This document shows positions 27,721 to 37,540 of a stretch of DNA of 64,000 nucleotides, piece after piece; within the stretch, counting starts at the first letter, position 1; the number at the start of each line of letters is the position of its first letter. A program made the translations under genes and the position numbers. The notes beneath the pieces are model-generated. The model made no database searches. It was not told where the DNA came from and saw nothing but the letters and a program-made list of their open reading frames with translations. Source of the DNA: Lachancea thermotolerans CBS 6340 (taxonomy: Eukaryota; Ascomycota; Saccharomycetes; Saccharomycetales; Saccharomycetaceae); the NCBI RefSeq assembly GCF_000142805.1, contig NC_013083.1, positions 248,001-312,000 of the forward strand, given 5' to 3'.

Positions 27721-29586
27721 CTACTTGGAAAAATACTTGTAAATGTTACCGCTCTTCGATTGCGAGTTCTTTTTGTTTTCATTTTGCTTTATGCTTGAAG
27801 CAGGCCTCTTCTTCCCGGAAAAAAGTAGCCTGCGTTCGCCGAGTGAAAGATTCTTGGAATCTTCTTGAGCACCATTTAAGCTTTCAGAAAGTTTTAGAGC
27901 GTAGTGAAAATCTGTGTGTTCTTTGAACAATGATTCGTCATCAAAATCTATATTACACGGCTCGCAACGTAGTGACTTTGTGAAAGACACATGGCTTTGG
28001 GGCTCAGGCTTAGTAAAGTCCTCGCCACTTTTTCGGACTACTTGTGTTTGGCGCCCAAACATGTCAACAATGGTCCTCCCCGTTTCGTGAATTTCAAAAT
28101 TGGATAGGGACATAGCAATTCCTGTTAATGGGTAGTAGGTGTCCGATCCTCCGTACAGGGATTCAAGTTCTCGAATCAATTTGGTACCAAACTCCATTAA
28201 GTCCTTCGATTTCACTTGACCGCCCACTGTTAAAGTTGTTCTTCGAGTATGTCTTTCGTAATTACGCGTTTTCGTCATAACGGTTATAGTCTTCGGAACA
28301 ATTATCCTTTCATACTCCTGCTCCAGTTCCTTGATTCTTCCAATAAGGTCTCCGCTGAAAACCTCGAGCCACGCCAAACAATCCACGTAATGTTTGCAGG
28401 AGTTTCCTGGCAAGTTTTTATTTGACATCATTGACTTTATCACTGGCCTGGGGTTAAAAGGCATTTTGAAGTCACCTCGAGCAAGTTGAAATATTTTATC
28501 AGCCATCTGCTGCACTTGAGCATCGTCTAGGCTGTAAAGCTTCTCTTTGCCAGAGTTGAGTTTACGTATCTTCTCTCTCATATGCGCACCTAGTTCCCAA
28601 CTTGAGACAGGCCAAGAATCACGGATATACTTGAGTGATCTCTCGCTGGGTAAGTCCAAAAGTTGAGTCACTTCCTTACCAAAAATGCCTCCCATACTCC
28701 AAAAAGAAGTGAGCTCCAAGCTTTCATTGTCGAGGAAGTCTTCAATATTACAATTTCTTACAATAGTTTGGGCATTTGGCTTCTTAAAGTTTGAGGCAAG
28801 CTTGGCGACAGTCTTGGTTCGAGCAATCCCACAAGATGTAGTATAACCTAGAACTTCTTCAATTTGATCCCGAATTTTTTTGGTAATTGTGGACCCGAGG
28901 CAGAATAGTACATCGTCCCAGTCATCATAAAGCGTTCTTTTTTGTGGGTTGTAGTCGCCGGCCTCAATGTTAATTTCTACGTCTTTCGGAACACCAGGAA
29001 GGTAGTCGTCCAAGTCGTAGCTTCCTTCTCGAAATTGAGTTCGTATTGACTCAAAGCCCTTCTGAGATTCATCAATTAGGAGCAGAGAAAAAACATTGCG
29101 GCCCAGGTCCAAGAACACCTCGTCCACACTAGCTTTTTCTACCAAATCGCACCATTCACTGAATATCTTCAGAATCTTTCTACTTTCCCTCCTATAAGGA
29201 TCTAATGAAACCTTATGTAGCTCGGGGGACAGTTTCTTACTTTCGTCAGTATGCCAGGAGCCGCAGTCATCATGATATTGCCAAAAATCCTCACCTTTCT
29301 TGAAAACTGCAGTATGAACTGGCATAAGGCCCTCACATTTTTTGAAGGCATCAAAAACAGTGTCCATACGACTAATGCCAAACTTCTTGGCAGCGTAAGA
29401 GACCGCTATGATCGAGTTCCACTGTACACATACTACTGGGTCATCCCTGCTGTATTGGCACCGGATCTGCTCAACTTGAGCGAAAAATGCATTCACATCT
29501 ATATGCGCAACGCAAGCGAGAGGGGACGAAAAAGCCTTTTTCGGTGAGTTTATATCAAGTAAATCTCTCCATTTGAACCTTGACAT
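27721..29586 (-). CDS. RAD30: DNA polymerase eta (translesion synthesis)
   Basis: A 621-residue Y-family polymerase (632 in S. cerevisiae) that copies past UV cyclobutane dimers. Catalytic acidic residues are in VAHIDVNAFFAQVEQ near residue 30 and KASVDEVFLDL near 155. The little-finger region follows (MTKTRNYERHTRRTTLTVGG). A UBZ-type zinc finger is at about 541-566 (CEPCNIDF then EHTDFHYALK). The C-terminal NIYKYFSK is a plausible PCNA-binding PIP box. Its orientation and neighbours are flipped relative to S. cerevisiae YDR418W-YDR420W. Confidence 0.95.
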   Translation of the reverse strand: MSRFKWRDLLDINSPKKAFSSPLACVAHIDVNAFFAQVEQIRCQYSRDDPVVCVQWNSIIAVSYAAKKFGISRMDTVFDAFKKCEGLMPVHTAVFKKGEDFWQYHDDCGSWHTDESKKLSPELHKVSLDPYRRESRKILKIFSEWCDLVEKASVDEVFLDLGRNVFSLLLIDESQKGFESIRTQFREGSYDLDDYLPGVPKDVEINIEAGDYNPQKRTLYDDWDDVLFCLGSTITKKIRDQIEEVLGYTTSCGIARTKTVAKLASNFKKPNAQTIVRNCNIEDFLDNESLELTSFWSMGGIFGKEVTQLLDLPSERSLKYIRDSWPVSSWELGAHMREKIRKLNSGKEKLYSLDDAQVQQMADKIFQLARGDFKMPFNPRPVIKSMMSNKNLPGNSCKHYVDCLAWLEVFSGDLIGRIKELEQEYERIIVPKTITVMTKTRNYERHTRRTTLTVGGQVKSKDLMEFGTKLIRELESLYGGSDTYYPLTGIAMSLSNFEIHETGRTIVDMFGRQTQVVRKSGEDFTKPEPQSHVSFTKSLRCEPCNIDFDDESLFKEHTDFHYALKLSESLNGAQEDSKNLSLGERRLLFSGKKRPASSIKQNENKKNSQSKSGNIYKYFSK

Positions 29587-29903
29587 TCGCGTGGCAGGTA
29601 CCGCGGCTGGGCTTCTTCGGCTTTATTCAGTTTTACGGTAGAAGCCTAAAGATGCGCCATCTCATCAATCAGTATTTAATTAGTACAGGATGATCAGCGC
29701 TGTTATGGGTTCGAAGGTAAAGGTTTGAACAGTGTGCATTCGACATCTTCCATGCCCGTGAAAGCAACGGCAATATTTCTTTGAGTCGGGAAATACTACA
29801 ACTTAATCAAGCGTGGCCCTGTAAGTTGTCGAATTAAATACAACCAAATTAATGTCTTTGAATAGATGAGCGACGTTTATTATGTGAGATACCCTTCAAG
29901 CTT
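29587..29903. other. RAD30 upstream region
   Basis: About 317 bases separating two minus-strand genes. I see no RNA gene, clear regulatory site or ORF. Confidence 0.5.
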
Positions 29904-30785
29904 TTAAATTACGCTAATGTAAATATGATGTAAATTGAGATGCAAAGTACGATTCACATATTCGAAGGCAGCACCGAGTCCGTTGCGAATATATGACAGA
30001 GCCTTGTAGCGTGAGCCTTTGCTAGTAGTGTTGAAGTTTTTGTTCCTAGGAATATTCAAATCAATAGAGAGTGGTGAGAGATTCAGCCGCTTTGCCAAGA
30101 CCAGTGCAGCCAAGAGGACTGTTCCCTGAAAAATCATAGCTTTAAACAAATTGATTAGCTTGCGGCAAACGAAGATAGTGACCCATCGCAGAATCTTACG
30201 AAAGCGAGGTAATCCTCTGTCGGGATCTCTCTTGTAGCGCTTATTTTGAACATCAAGGTCGCGAGAGGAGCTGGCTTTACTTTCATTCAGGGCAAAAAGA
30301 GTCTCATAGATTTCTCGGCGCAAGCGCAGAGACTTATAGTCCTGTTGATCATCTTGCAGAGCCATTGCCATGCTGTTGCTCTCCTCGCTATCGCCAACAT
30401 TCTCGTGTGCTACTTGAGACCAAAGAAACTCAAGGTCTGCTAGGAGTTCGCGCGCTGCAAGAGTTCCAGTGGCATAAGATCTCATTGTAGAGATAAGCTT
30501 TTGGATGTACTGCTTTTTTGCTTCTGTTTTACTTAGACCTGTTTTTGTCCTCCAAGCCTCCCACTTCCTTAATGCAACGCTGTATTCCGGCAGATCTGAT
30601 CCAACAGTTGGTCTTTGGAGCACTAGGTCCACATCTCCCTCCGTAGATTGTTTGAATAAAGCATACAGCTCTGTTCTGATTTCAGCAGGGGGACGAGGCA
30701 ATGAATTGTAACCTTTCAAGGAAGAAAGGGTGTGGATGGTAGATATAGCTTTCTCAAACACCTGGTCAACTGAATCAGCTGACAT
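29904..30785 (-). CDS. acyl-CoA-binding domain membrane protein (Atg37/ACBD5-like)
   Basis: A 293-residue protein with an N-terminal acyl-CoA-binding (ACB) domain at about residues 7-100. Family marks are LYALFKQSTEGDV, a KWEAWRTKTGLSKTEAKK segment and QYIQKLISTM. A charged linker of about 100 residues follows. A hydrophobic span near 215-236 (MIFQGTVLLAALVLAKRL) could be a membrane anchor, and a basic tail of about 55 residues ends the protein. ACB plus C-terminal anchor resembles fungal Atg37 and human ACBD5, which act at the peroxisome membrane in pexophagy and lipid contact. To my knowledge S. cerevisiae has only the soluble Acb1 and no gene at this site between RAD30 and RPL12B. The function here is inferred from architecture only. 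Confidence 0.75.
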   Translation of the reverse strand: MSADSVDQVFEKAISTIHTLSSLKGYNSLPRPPAEIRTELYALFKQSTEGDVDLVLQRPTVGSDLPEYSVALRKWEAWRTKTGLSKTEAKKQYIQKLISTMRSYATGTLAARELLADLEFLWSQVAHENVGDSEESNSMAMALQDDQQDYKSLRLRREIYETLFALNESKASSSRDLDVQNKRYKRDPDRGLPRFRKILRWVTIFVCRKLINLFKAMIFQGTVLLAALVLAKRLNLSPLSIDLNIPRNKNFNTTSKGSRYKALSYIRNGLGAAFEYVNRTLHLNLHHIYISVI

Positions 30786-30927
30786 TTGCCAGCCCTTTGT
30801 TGTCCTTCAACTACGATTCATTAACTCCAGGGATCGGTCATATTGACCTTGAAGCGTCACTTAGAACAAGAACGTTAAAAACGACAAATTTCAAGAGTAC
30901 GCCTTCGTAAGGGTCTACCAGCGCGCC

Positions 30928-31050
30928 ATGCTGCCCGCCAGATGGCGCAACAAGCTACACTGCTACTGGCCCAGTGCCAAGTTCAAGGAGCGCCAGTACA
31001 AGAGGCTAATTTACAAATGGGGTTTTCTCTACGAGGATGTTTGTCATTGA
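30928..31050 (+). CDS. candidate micro-ORF, 40 residues
   Basis: An ATG at 30928 opens 40 codons ending at a TGA at 31048-31050. The product is strongly basic and aromatic, with MLPARWRNKLHCYWPSAKF followed by KERQYKRLIYKWG. The same frame is open back to about 30865 without another ATG, and that part (EYAFVRVYQRA) also reads like protein. It could be a tiny mitochondrial or ribosomal protein, an exon of a spliced gene, or the tail of a lost gene. I do not recognise it, and no splice signals were found upstream. Confidence 0.3.
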   Translation: MLPARWRNKLHCYWPSAKFKERQYKRLIYKWGFLYEDVCH

Positions 31051-31094
31051 AATGGACCAATATAACCACAGCGAGGATTGACCTCAGCATGGTG

Positions 31095-31259
31095 TATCTT
31101 GGTGAGTAATTGACAGGTAAATCTTGTTTGCTATTAAATTGGATCTCAGCATGTAAGCAATTTCGAAAGAACAGAATATCAATGTGTACTCACCACCTGA
31201 ATGATTTTCCACGTCGATAATCCATTGCATTCGAGCCGAGGCCCAGAGTGTAGACAAAC
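31095..31259 (+). ncRNA. probable H/ACA snoRNA, positional match to snR80
   Basis: Two hairpins with H/ACA layout. The first hairpin is closed by GTAATTG (about 31106-31112) with CAATTTC (about 31158-31164). It is followed by AGAACAGAATA (31168-31178), which holds two overlapping ANANNA H-box matches. The second hairpin is closed by TGTACTC (31185-31191) with GAGTGTA (31246-31252), seven pairs including two G-U. An upper stem TGAATG/CATTCG is inside it. ACA at 31254-31256 is exactly three bases from the inferred end. As I recall, snR80 (about 171 nt) lies in S. cerevisiae downstream of RPL12A, converging with it at a few hundred bases, which is the geometry seen here. Guide-target pairing was not established. 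The 5' end is approximate. Confidence 0.45.
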
Positions 31260-31518
31260 TGGCAGGAACAAGGAAGAGGAGATACTGTGCATGGAAGTTA
31301 GCTTGAACTTCAACCGCAGTAAATGTTAGGTTTGATTCGGCTTGGAGCCAAAGTTAAGAAAACTGTAAGTTGTTAAAATCATTTTAGTAAAACCAGGACA
31401 AAGCCAATGAAACGGAAGATACATTAAGTTTTCTTTCTTGCTGATAAAAAACCCTAGACTAGAAAATACAGAAAAATGATGGAACAGGATTTTTCTTTAT
31501 GCCCACTATGTTTGGAGT

Positions 31519-32016
31519 TTAGTTTTCTGGAATTTCAATTTCGCCAGCATCGATAGCCTCGATGATGTCGTGTGGGTTCTTGTAGTTAACACGGCAGCCA
31601 ACGGACTGGGCAGTACCCAAAATCTCCTTGGCAACGGAGGCCAAGTTCTTACCGAAGGACTTGTCCTTCATTTGCTTGGCAATCTCGATGATGTCCTCCA
31701 ACTGCAAGTTACCGCTGTGCTTGACGTTCTTCTCCTTCTTTCTGTCTCTAGGAGGCTCCTTCAAGGCAGTGATGACCAAAGAGGAGGCAGATGGGACAAC
31801 AGAGGCGGTGGCCTGTCTGTTTTGGATTCTCAACTGCACGGTGACCTTGATACCCTTGAATTCCTTGGTGGCCTTGGCAATGTCTTCACCAACCTTCTTT
31901 GGGGACAAACCCAATGGACCAATCTTTGGGGCCAAGGCGGCGGAAGCACCGACTTCACCACCGACGGCTCTCAAGTACAAGAACTTGACTTCATTTGGAT
32001 CAAACTTTGGAGGCAT
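31519..32016 (-). CDS. RPL12: cytosolic ribosomal protein uL11 (L12)
   Basis: A 165-residue ribosomal protein of the GTPase-associated centre, which binds 25S rRNA beneath the P stalk. The start [20 protein letters not shown], the segment [18 protein letters not shown] and the end [19 protein letters not shown] match yeast Rpl12 almost throughout. There is no intron, as in S. cerevisiae. This one gene stands for the ohnologs RPL12A (YEL054C) and RPL12B (YDR418W), and its neighbours on the two sides come from both chromosomes. Codon use is strongly biased, as expected for high expression. Confidence 0.97.
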   Translation of the reverse strand: MPPKFDPNEVKFLYLRAVGGEVGASAALAPKIGPLGLSPKKVGEDIAKATKEFKGIKVTVQLRIQNRQATASVVPSASSLVITALKEPPRDRKKEKNVKHSGNLQLEDIIEIAKQMKDKSFGKNLASVAKEILGTAQSVGCRVNYKNPHDIIEAIDAGEIEIPEN

Positions 32017-32756
32017 CTTGTCTTATCGATTATCCTTATGGGTACGGTGGGCTATCCAAATCACAACTATACACTGATGAGTGTTGAATGGTTAAAATCT
32101 TTTAGAGAAGTCTCGGTGTGTCCGCGCTGCGCGCGCTGCGGCCTCGTCGCGCGCCCATGCCACCGACGGTCTCACACGGGTCCTTCCCAGGCCGAGGCAG
32201 AGAGTCCCTGCCTAGCTCCAGGCGGAGGCTTCTCGCGGCTCCTGCCTGGGTACTGGCGAATAAGCGGGCTGGGCTACTGCCATTCCTGCCCAGCAGCAGA
32301 CGCCTCCAGCCCGTCCTAGGCGGGCGTTGGTTTTCTTGCGACCCACGCAAAAAAGTTGACTCAAAAATGTGAACACTAGATCCATATCCAGAAATAACCC
32401 AGAAGGAGCCGCAGGGAGACGCCGCTAGCCCTCGAAACGTATATAAAGACCAAGGCTTCGATACAGAGGCCTCACAAGATCACGTAGCGTCTCAAACGTT
32501 GCGTGTGATCTGAACTTTTCGTATAGCCAAGTTTTTTTCACGAACGATAATTTTTGGATTATTAGCTTTGTTGTGGTTTATGGGTGTAGCAGTCAAATAG
32601 CGTTTTTCATGTGACTGAAACTCTGCAGCGTTAGTTGGTACACAGTAACTCACGTGGGCCCGCGTCAGTTTGAAGTGTCAGTTTTCCAATGCGATTTATT
32701 AATGTGGGTCTATTAAATGACGTAGTGCTACTTAGATGCAGAAAGCCCTTTGGTGC
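32017..32756. promoter_or_regulatory. RPL12 promoter with a GC-rich island
   Basis: About 740 bases between the RPL12 start and the MAK10 stop. Roughly 32112-32330 is very GC-rich (CGCGCTGCGCGCGCTGCGG at its start), in contrast to its flanks. The minus strand reads CTACACCCATAAAC near 32576-32589, a weak match to a Rap1 site, but far from the start. GATCAC arms at 32477-32511 form a short imperfect inverted repeat. I saw no RNA gene. Confidence 0.4.
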
Positions 32757-35048
32757 TCACTGGTTCTCGCTCAGCGCGAGCACTGGGAAGTAGGAGGACG
32801 CGCCGTCGGGACGCGAAACATTGACGTGATATCTTGCGGCGGGGCTACCGTCTTTGACGCTTCCGAGCTTAGCTTGCAGGCTCTGCCCGTTTGCGACTAA
32901 CGCTTCAAAGGTGCGCAAGAGAGCGCTATAGTGTGCGTCAGCCTGCTCCTTTACTAGTCTTGTGCCCGTGTTAACGCTCAGGTTTGGCTCGCCGTCGCCT
33001 ACGTGGATAGCGTGCACGATGGTGTCGATAGCGGCCTTGGCGCCTTCGAGCTCTGATTTGGTGAAGGCGAGCGATCTCGCCAATTTTGCAGTGAACATGG
33101 GCTCTGCAATTGTGAAGTCTTTCAAAGAGTTCTCAAAAACTTGGTAAGATGGCAGCTCGGGGACACCAATGGACGCAAAAGTCTTGAACCTGAGCTTGTG
33201 GATGAACTCAGGCGAGGTAAACTTGTTGCCGCCTGGGGGCTTGCTGTCTATCAAGCCCGATGACTGGAGAACCGCAAAGTGGAAGACTTGTGACAAGGAG
33301 AGGACCTTCACTGCAGTGCACTCCATCAAGCTATAGGTGACGAATTTGAGGTTTGCATTAAGCTGCGGGATGTCGTTTTCCATGCTCCACCGGTACTTGG
33401 CGCGCAACTTTTCCTTCTTCTCGCCGGCTTTCAGCTTCTTTAGCTTCTTGTTCATGTTGTGGATGGAGGTGATCAGCTTTTCGATAAATCCCAGGGTCCT
33501 TTGAAGGCAGTTCTCGAGGTGCTGGGCCAAGTAGTAAGCATACCAGAACATTGAGAAGAACTCCCATGGCTTGTACACGTCTAACTCAAAGCCCTTCAGA
33601 ACAAAGTCCAGCATCGCTCGCAATTTCATATAGAACACCCAAGTGGTCAGGGGCATGAAAGAACTGCTGTCTTGAAGCTCATCTTTGATACCTTGGGCCT
33701 CCAGCTCCAGCTCGAACGTCTCAATTTGGGCCTGCAGAGAGTCCCACAACAAGAGCTGGCGATTATAGCCCTGTCTATACCTGCATCTATTTTGAGCCGT
33801 GTTTTGGTACCATTCAAACAGAATTCCTGAGACTTCTTGCATGAACTCGTTGAACTTTTGCACCAAAGCCGAGTTTTCAGGGGCATCGAGCAGCTCGTGC
33901 GCAAGGTTTGTTCCACAGAGTGAGAAATCCAAAAGATGTTCTTTTGAAAAATCATTGAATGTGTATTTCCCAAGCACTGTTTGATCATCCCTCATTAAGT
34001 ACAATGGGAAAAAGGCCCTGGCAACAACATGTCTTTGCCTAGTTCTGTTGAAAAAAAAGGCAAATTGTAACGTCTCGGAGGCAGATCTAGCACTCGTAAC
34101 AGCCAGAACCTTTAGCATATCAACGCACAGTTCCACATATGCCTCGTATTCCTCTCCAGCGGATTCCACGATGTCTCTCGGTGGGAACTGATTTGAAAGC
34201 CGTTTTTGGATGCCGGGTGAGAACGCGCCAGTACACACTTCGGGAGCAACCGGTGCGTAAACCTTGAGTTTCTGCGCGCATTGCATTAAATCGAGCAATG
34301 GCTGCTTGTTGGGCGCAGCGAGATCTTCAGCCTTGGAAGGCAAATAGTCTTGAAACTCAATTAGGTTTCTGAGGAGTTTCAAAATGAGTACAAGCTGGTC
34401 AGCGTGCTTATACTCGGCTTCCAACAACGCGATGCTGCGGTCCATGTGTTCTCTGATAGTAGTGATGGGAACCATGGATAGCATATTTAGACCCATGGTG
34501 TTGCAGTTCAAGTCCTCCTCTTCGAAAACGACACCGGCCTTGAAGAGCGTACTTACAAACTTCACAAAGAAGCATGATCCAACTACGCAACTGGTTAGAA
34601 CCTGATCAAAAAGCGGGTTGCCTGTTTGGAGTAAGCACGAGGATAAATCCGTGCTGGGATCATCAGTATATCGCCTTACTGCGTCTTCCACGTAGCGGCA
34701 ACTCAGCACAGTCGTTGGTAACGTTTGGAAGCCGGCCAGCCACACCATAATAGATCTACATAGACGATCCGCGACAGCAGTAACAAATTTCAGTTTCTCC
34801 TCCTCAGAGCCACCGTAGGGGGTTGAGCAATCGAAACGCTTTTCTTCTGGCGAAAGTTCCAAAAGACTCGAGTCTAGCTTCAGGTTGTCTATCTCCAGCG
34901 AATGTGTTCCTTCAAACAAATCAAATGATGGGTCCTTGATGATACTCTCAGGTTTCATACGACTCGCCAGAGAGGAGAAGGCATCGGTGACATCTACAAG
35001 CTTTCTCTCGAGCTTGAGCTGCGCCAATTGAGCTTCGAGGTCTTCCAT
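32757..35048 (-). CDS. MAK10: NatC N-terminal acetyltransferase auxiliary subunit
   Basis: A 763-residue homologue of Mak10/Naa35 (733 residues in S. cerevisiae), the large non-catalytic subunit of the NatC complex. NatC acetylates N-termini beginning with Met plus a bulky residue and is needed for L-A virus coat assembly. Conserved stretches include LFEGTHSLEIDNLKLDSS near the N-terminus, MGLNMLSMVPITTIREHM and a central YKPWEFFSMFWYAYYL. The protein is helical throughout with no membrane segment. It is divergent from AFG1, as on S. cerevisiae chromosome V. Confidence 0.93.
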   Translation of the reverse strand: MEDLEAQLAQLKLERKLVDVTDAFSSLASRMKPESIIKDPSFDLFEGTHSLEIDNLKLDSSLLELSPEEKRFDCSTPYGGSEEEKLKFVTAVADRLCRSIMVWLAGFQTLPTTVLSCRYVEDAVRRYTDDPSTDLSSCLLQTGNPLFDQVLTSCVVGSCFFVKFVSTLFKAGVVFEEEDLNCNTMGLNMLSMVPITTIREHMDRSIALLEAEYKHADQLVLILKLLRNLIEFQDYLPSKAEDLAAPNKQPLLDLMQCAQKLKVYAPVAPEVCTGAFSPGIQKRLSNQFPPRDIVESAGEEYEAYVELCVDMLKVLAVTSARSASETLQFAFFFNRTRQRHVVARAFFPLYLMRDDQTVLGKYTFNDFSKEHLLDFSLCGTNLAHELLDAPENSALVQKFNEFMQEVSGILFEWYQNTAQNRCRYRQGYNRQLLLWDSLQAQIETFELELEAQGIKDELQDSSSFMPLTTWVFYMKLRAMLDFVLKGFELDVYKPWEFFSMFWYAYYLAQHLENCLQRTLGFIEKLITSIHNMNKKLKKLKAGEKKEKLRAKYRWSMENDIPQLNANLKFVTYSLMECTAVKVLSLSQVFHFAVLQSSGLIDSKPPGGNKFTSPEFIHKLRFKTFASIGVPELPSYQVFENSLKDFTIAEPMFTAKLARSLAFTKSELEGAKAAIDTIVHAIHVGDGEPNLSVNTGTRLVKEQADAHYSALLRTFEALVANGQSLQAKLGSVKDGSPAARYHVNVSRPDGASSYFPVLALSENQ

Positions 35049-36124
35049 ATTTGCCCTAGGGACGACGCAGGTGTGCCATTCTACATTTCACCGTTTTCAT
35101 CTAACGCGCGTGTGCTTTGTCACTTTTTCCTGCAGGACTTGCAATAACTGTGTACGTCGGATAAGTCAGCTCTTATCTTGACCTTGTATTTGAATCAGCC
35201 ACTAGCGTAGCCACAACAATACCGTCAAATGAGGGGCCCCACTGGATGCTGATTTCCTGACGGTAGCTTCGCTTTTAGTTTTTTCGTTGCGTGAAGGATG
35301 CGTGATTTGCTTGCAAAATGAACCCCATGGTATATCGAAAACCTTGAGTTGTGAATTGTATTCAAGCGCAATGTTTCTGAAAATCAGACCACAGCTTCAA
35401 TATCTCCCTCGCTGTCTTACAGTCGATGGCACTTCTGGGTTATTATCACCAGCCGTTTCGTGGAAATGAGAGAAGTCACTATCAACGTTAGTAATTTAGC
35501 CGCCAATACTACTGGAGATAAGCTCGGCGGTTAGAGAATAGAGTATGAAAGAGTCGCACTGCGTTCAATTTCCGCAGCTCAAAGAACGGCCTTTCGGTTT
35601 ACTTCGAAAACCAAGTACCACCGCTCGGCTCATCGGCTGCCCCTTCCCGAGGTCCAGGTTACCGGTTATCCAAAATCCAGGTTTGCACATCTGGAAGTGA
35701 TTTGGCGCGCGGCAACAAAGATTTGTTGAGCCTTGATGGGGTGCCTGTAATTTGAGATGCACTCACATCCAAGGGAGTTGGAGTGCATTTATCAGCCTCC
35801 CGTTGCGCTTCACTATAAGTGTTATCTTAGCTACCGGACGTCGCTCTTCAGCCAGAGGGACGCGGGCACAAATACTGAGTCAATATTCCTTCGTCAATAT
35901 TGTGAGGAAAGCATGACATATCCGAGAAGGCTTCAAACTCAGGAAGGCAGACCCAGTTTCGGAGCTACTTTTCTCGAGGGACTGTTCGATCACATGCCTT
36001 GCGATCTCGGAGCCTGAACCCGTTTTAAACGCGGAAAGTAAAAATGTTGTTGATACCCCAATCAATCTCACTGATAATGAACCTCGCTTGAAGAGACACA
36101 CATCACGACGGAGCAGAAACTAGC
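35049..36124. other. MAK10-AFG1 divergent intergenic region
   Basis: About 1.08 kb. An 86-codon ATG frame at 35757-36017 (plus) has no recognisable product and is not called. No RNA gene or repeat was seen. Confidence 0.45.
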
Positions 36125-37540
36125 ATGCTGCGACAAGCCTGCCCAAACTTTCTCAAAGTTGAGGGAACACGGTGCTTTGGTTTAAGGTTCAACTCGAGCC
36201 TACGGACACCACTGCAAGAATATGAACGTTTGGTACGAGCCGGTAGACTGAGCGATGACCCGTTGCAAAGAGGCGTAATCAGCTCTCTAGGCGGATTGCA
36301 CCAGTCGCTAGTAGAGTACAAGCCCTTCAAAATCAAAGATCCCAATCCATTGGCTCAAGTGGGTTGGCGAAACTCGAAATTGGGCCGACTGCTGTTGCGA
36401 CCAAAATATTCTACTGAGGGCATTCCGAAGGGCATCTACCTCTACGGTGACGTGGGGTGCGGCAAGACTATGCTGATGGATCTGTTTTATTCTACAGTTC
36501 CTCCCCATCTGACCAAGAGACGGATGCATTTCCACCAGTTCATGCAGTACGTGCATAGAAGGGCACACGAGCTTCTGAACGAGCTCAACTTGGACGCTTT
36601 GGCTGACGCTAAACACAAGGATATAGACACGATCCCGTTTCTCGCCACGGAAATTGCTCGCCAATCCAGAGTCTTGTGTTTTGATGAGTTTCAAGTTACC
36701 GATGTTGCCGATGCCATGATTTTACGGCGCTTGCTCACCGCTCTTCTTTCCAGGAAGTACGGTGTGGTGCTTTTTACTACCAGCAACCGGAAGCCGGACG
36801 ATTTATATCTCAATGGAATCCAGCGCGAGTCTTTCGTTCCATGTATCGAGCTACTGAAAGAGAGAACCGAAGTTGTGAACTTGAACTCGCAAACAGATTA
36901 CCGCAAAGTTAGCAGACCGCATTCTGCAGTCTATTACGCCCCCAAGAACGGTATAGCGTACATGTCGCAGGAGTGTCAACAAGCTCGCCAACAGCATGTC
37001 GAACAATGGTACAAATTCTTTTCTCAGATGGGGCCGCATGGCCAAGCCACTTCGACCGCAGACACAACTGCTCATGAGACGCTCACAGACTTCAAACTGA
37101 GAGTCTGGGGCCGGGAGCTAAACGTGCCCAAGTGTACGCCAGAACGAGTGGCTCAATTCACATTCAAACAACTTTGCGGGGAACCATTAGCAGCTGGCGA
37201 TTATCTCGCACTAGCCAGCTATTTCAAGTGCTTTGTAATAACGGATATACCGTACCTTTCAATACACGTCCGGGATGAGGTAAGAAGGTTTATCACGTTC
37301 CTTGATGCTGTGTATGATAATGGCGGTAAGCTCGCAACCACTGCGGCCGCAGAATTCCAGACTCTTTTCGTTGAGCCAGAAACTATCCTCAACAACTACC
37401 AACTGAAGGCCTCACAAAGCAAACTAGAGTCTGACAAAGCTTCGGCAAACTTCTTCAAAGTTGATGAAGAACGTTTTGCGTTTGCTAGAGCCCTCAGCAG
37501 GCTCTCGCAGATGAGCACCTCGGACTGGGTTGAAAAGTAA
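36125..37540 (+). CDS. AFG1: mitochondrial AAA ATPase Afg1 (LACE1 family)
   Basis: A 471-residue ATPase of the AFG1/LACE1/ZapE family, an inner-membrane-associated mitochondrial protein that helps degrade or disperse misfolded cytochrome oxidase subunits. The N-terminus is basic with an import-signal look. Walker A GDVGCGKT lies at about 108-115 and Walker B VLCFDEF near 183-189. The sensor segment [19 protein letters not shown] is intact. S. cerevisiae Afg1 has 509 residues. Within the inverted block it keeps its chromosome V neighbour MAK10 but has lost its neighbour VMA8. Confidence 0.94.
   Translation: MLRQACPNFLKVEGTRCFGLRFNSSLRTPLQEYERLVRAGRLSDDPLQRGVISSLGGLHQSLVEYKPFKIKDPNPLAQVGWRNSKLGRLLLRPKYSTEGIPKGIYLYGDVGCGKTMLMDLFYSTVPPHLTKRRMHFHQFMQYVHRRAHELLNELNLDALADAKHKDIDTIPFLATEIARQSRVLCFDEFQVTDVADAMILRRLLTALLSRKYGVVLFTTSNRKPDDLYLNGIQRESFVPCIELLKERTEVVNLNSQTDYRKVSRPHSAVYYAPKNGIAYMSQECQQARQQHVEQWYKFFSQMGPHGQATSTADTTAHETLTDFKLRVWGRELNVPKCTPERVAQFTFKQLCGEPLAAGDYLALASYFKCFVITDIPYLSIHVRDEVRRFITFLDAVYDNGGKLATTAAAEFQTLFVEPETILNNYQLKASQSKLESDKASANFFKVDEERFAFARALSRLSQMSTSDWVEK

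Larger units (their letters stand above)
30786..31518. other. intergenic between the ACB protein gene and RPL12
   Basis: About 730 bases. It contains the micro-ORF (30928-31050) and the H/ACA snoRNA candidate (31095-31259) listed separately. The last 250 bases are AT-rich RPL12 3' flank. Confidence 0.5.

Noticed and set aside
31570-32319. Long plus-strand frame antisense to RPL12
   Set aside because: It is a mirror of the strongly biased codon use of RPL12 continuing into the GC-rich promoter, a common artefact.
32477-32511. Inverted repeat with AGATCAC/GTGATCT arms upstream of RPL12
   Set aside because: Seven-base arms with a 21-base spacer are expected many times by chance in 64 kb.
35757-36017. 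86-codon plus-strand ORF between MAK10 and AFG1
   Set aside because: It starts with an ATG, but the product has no family features and the interval is a divergent promoter region.
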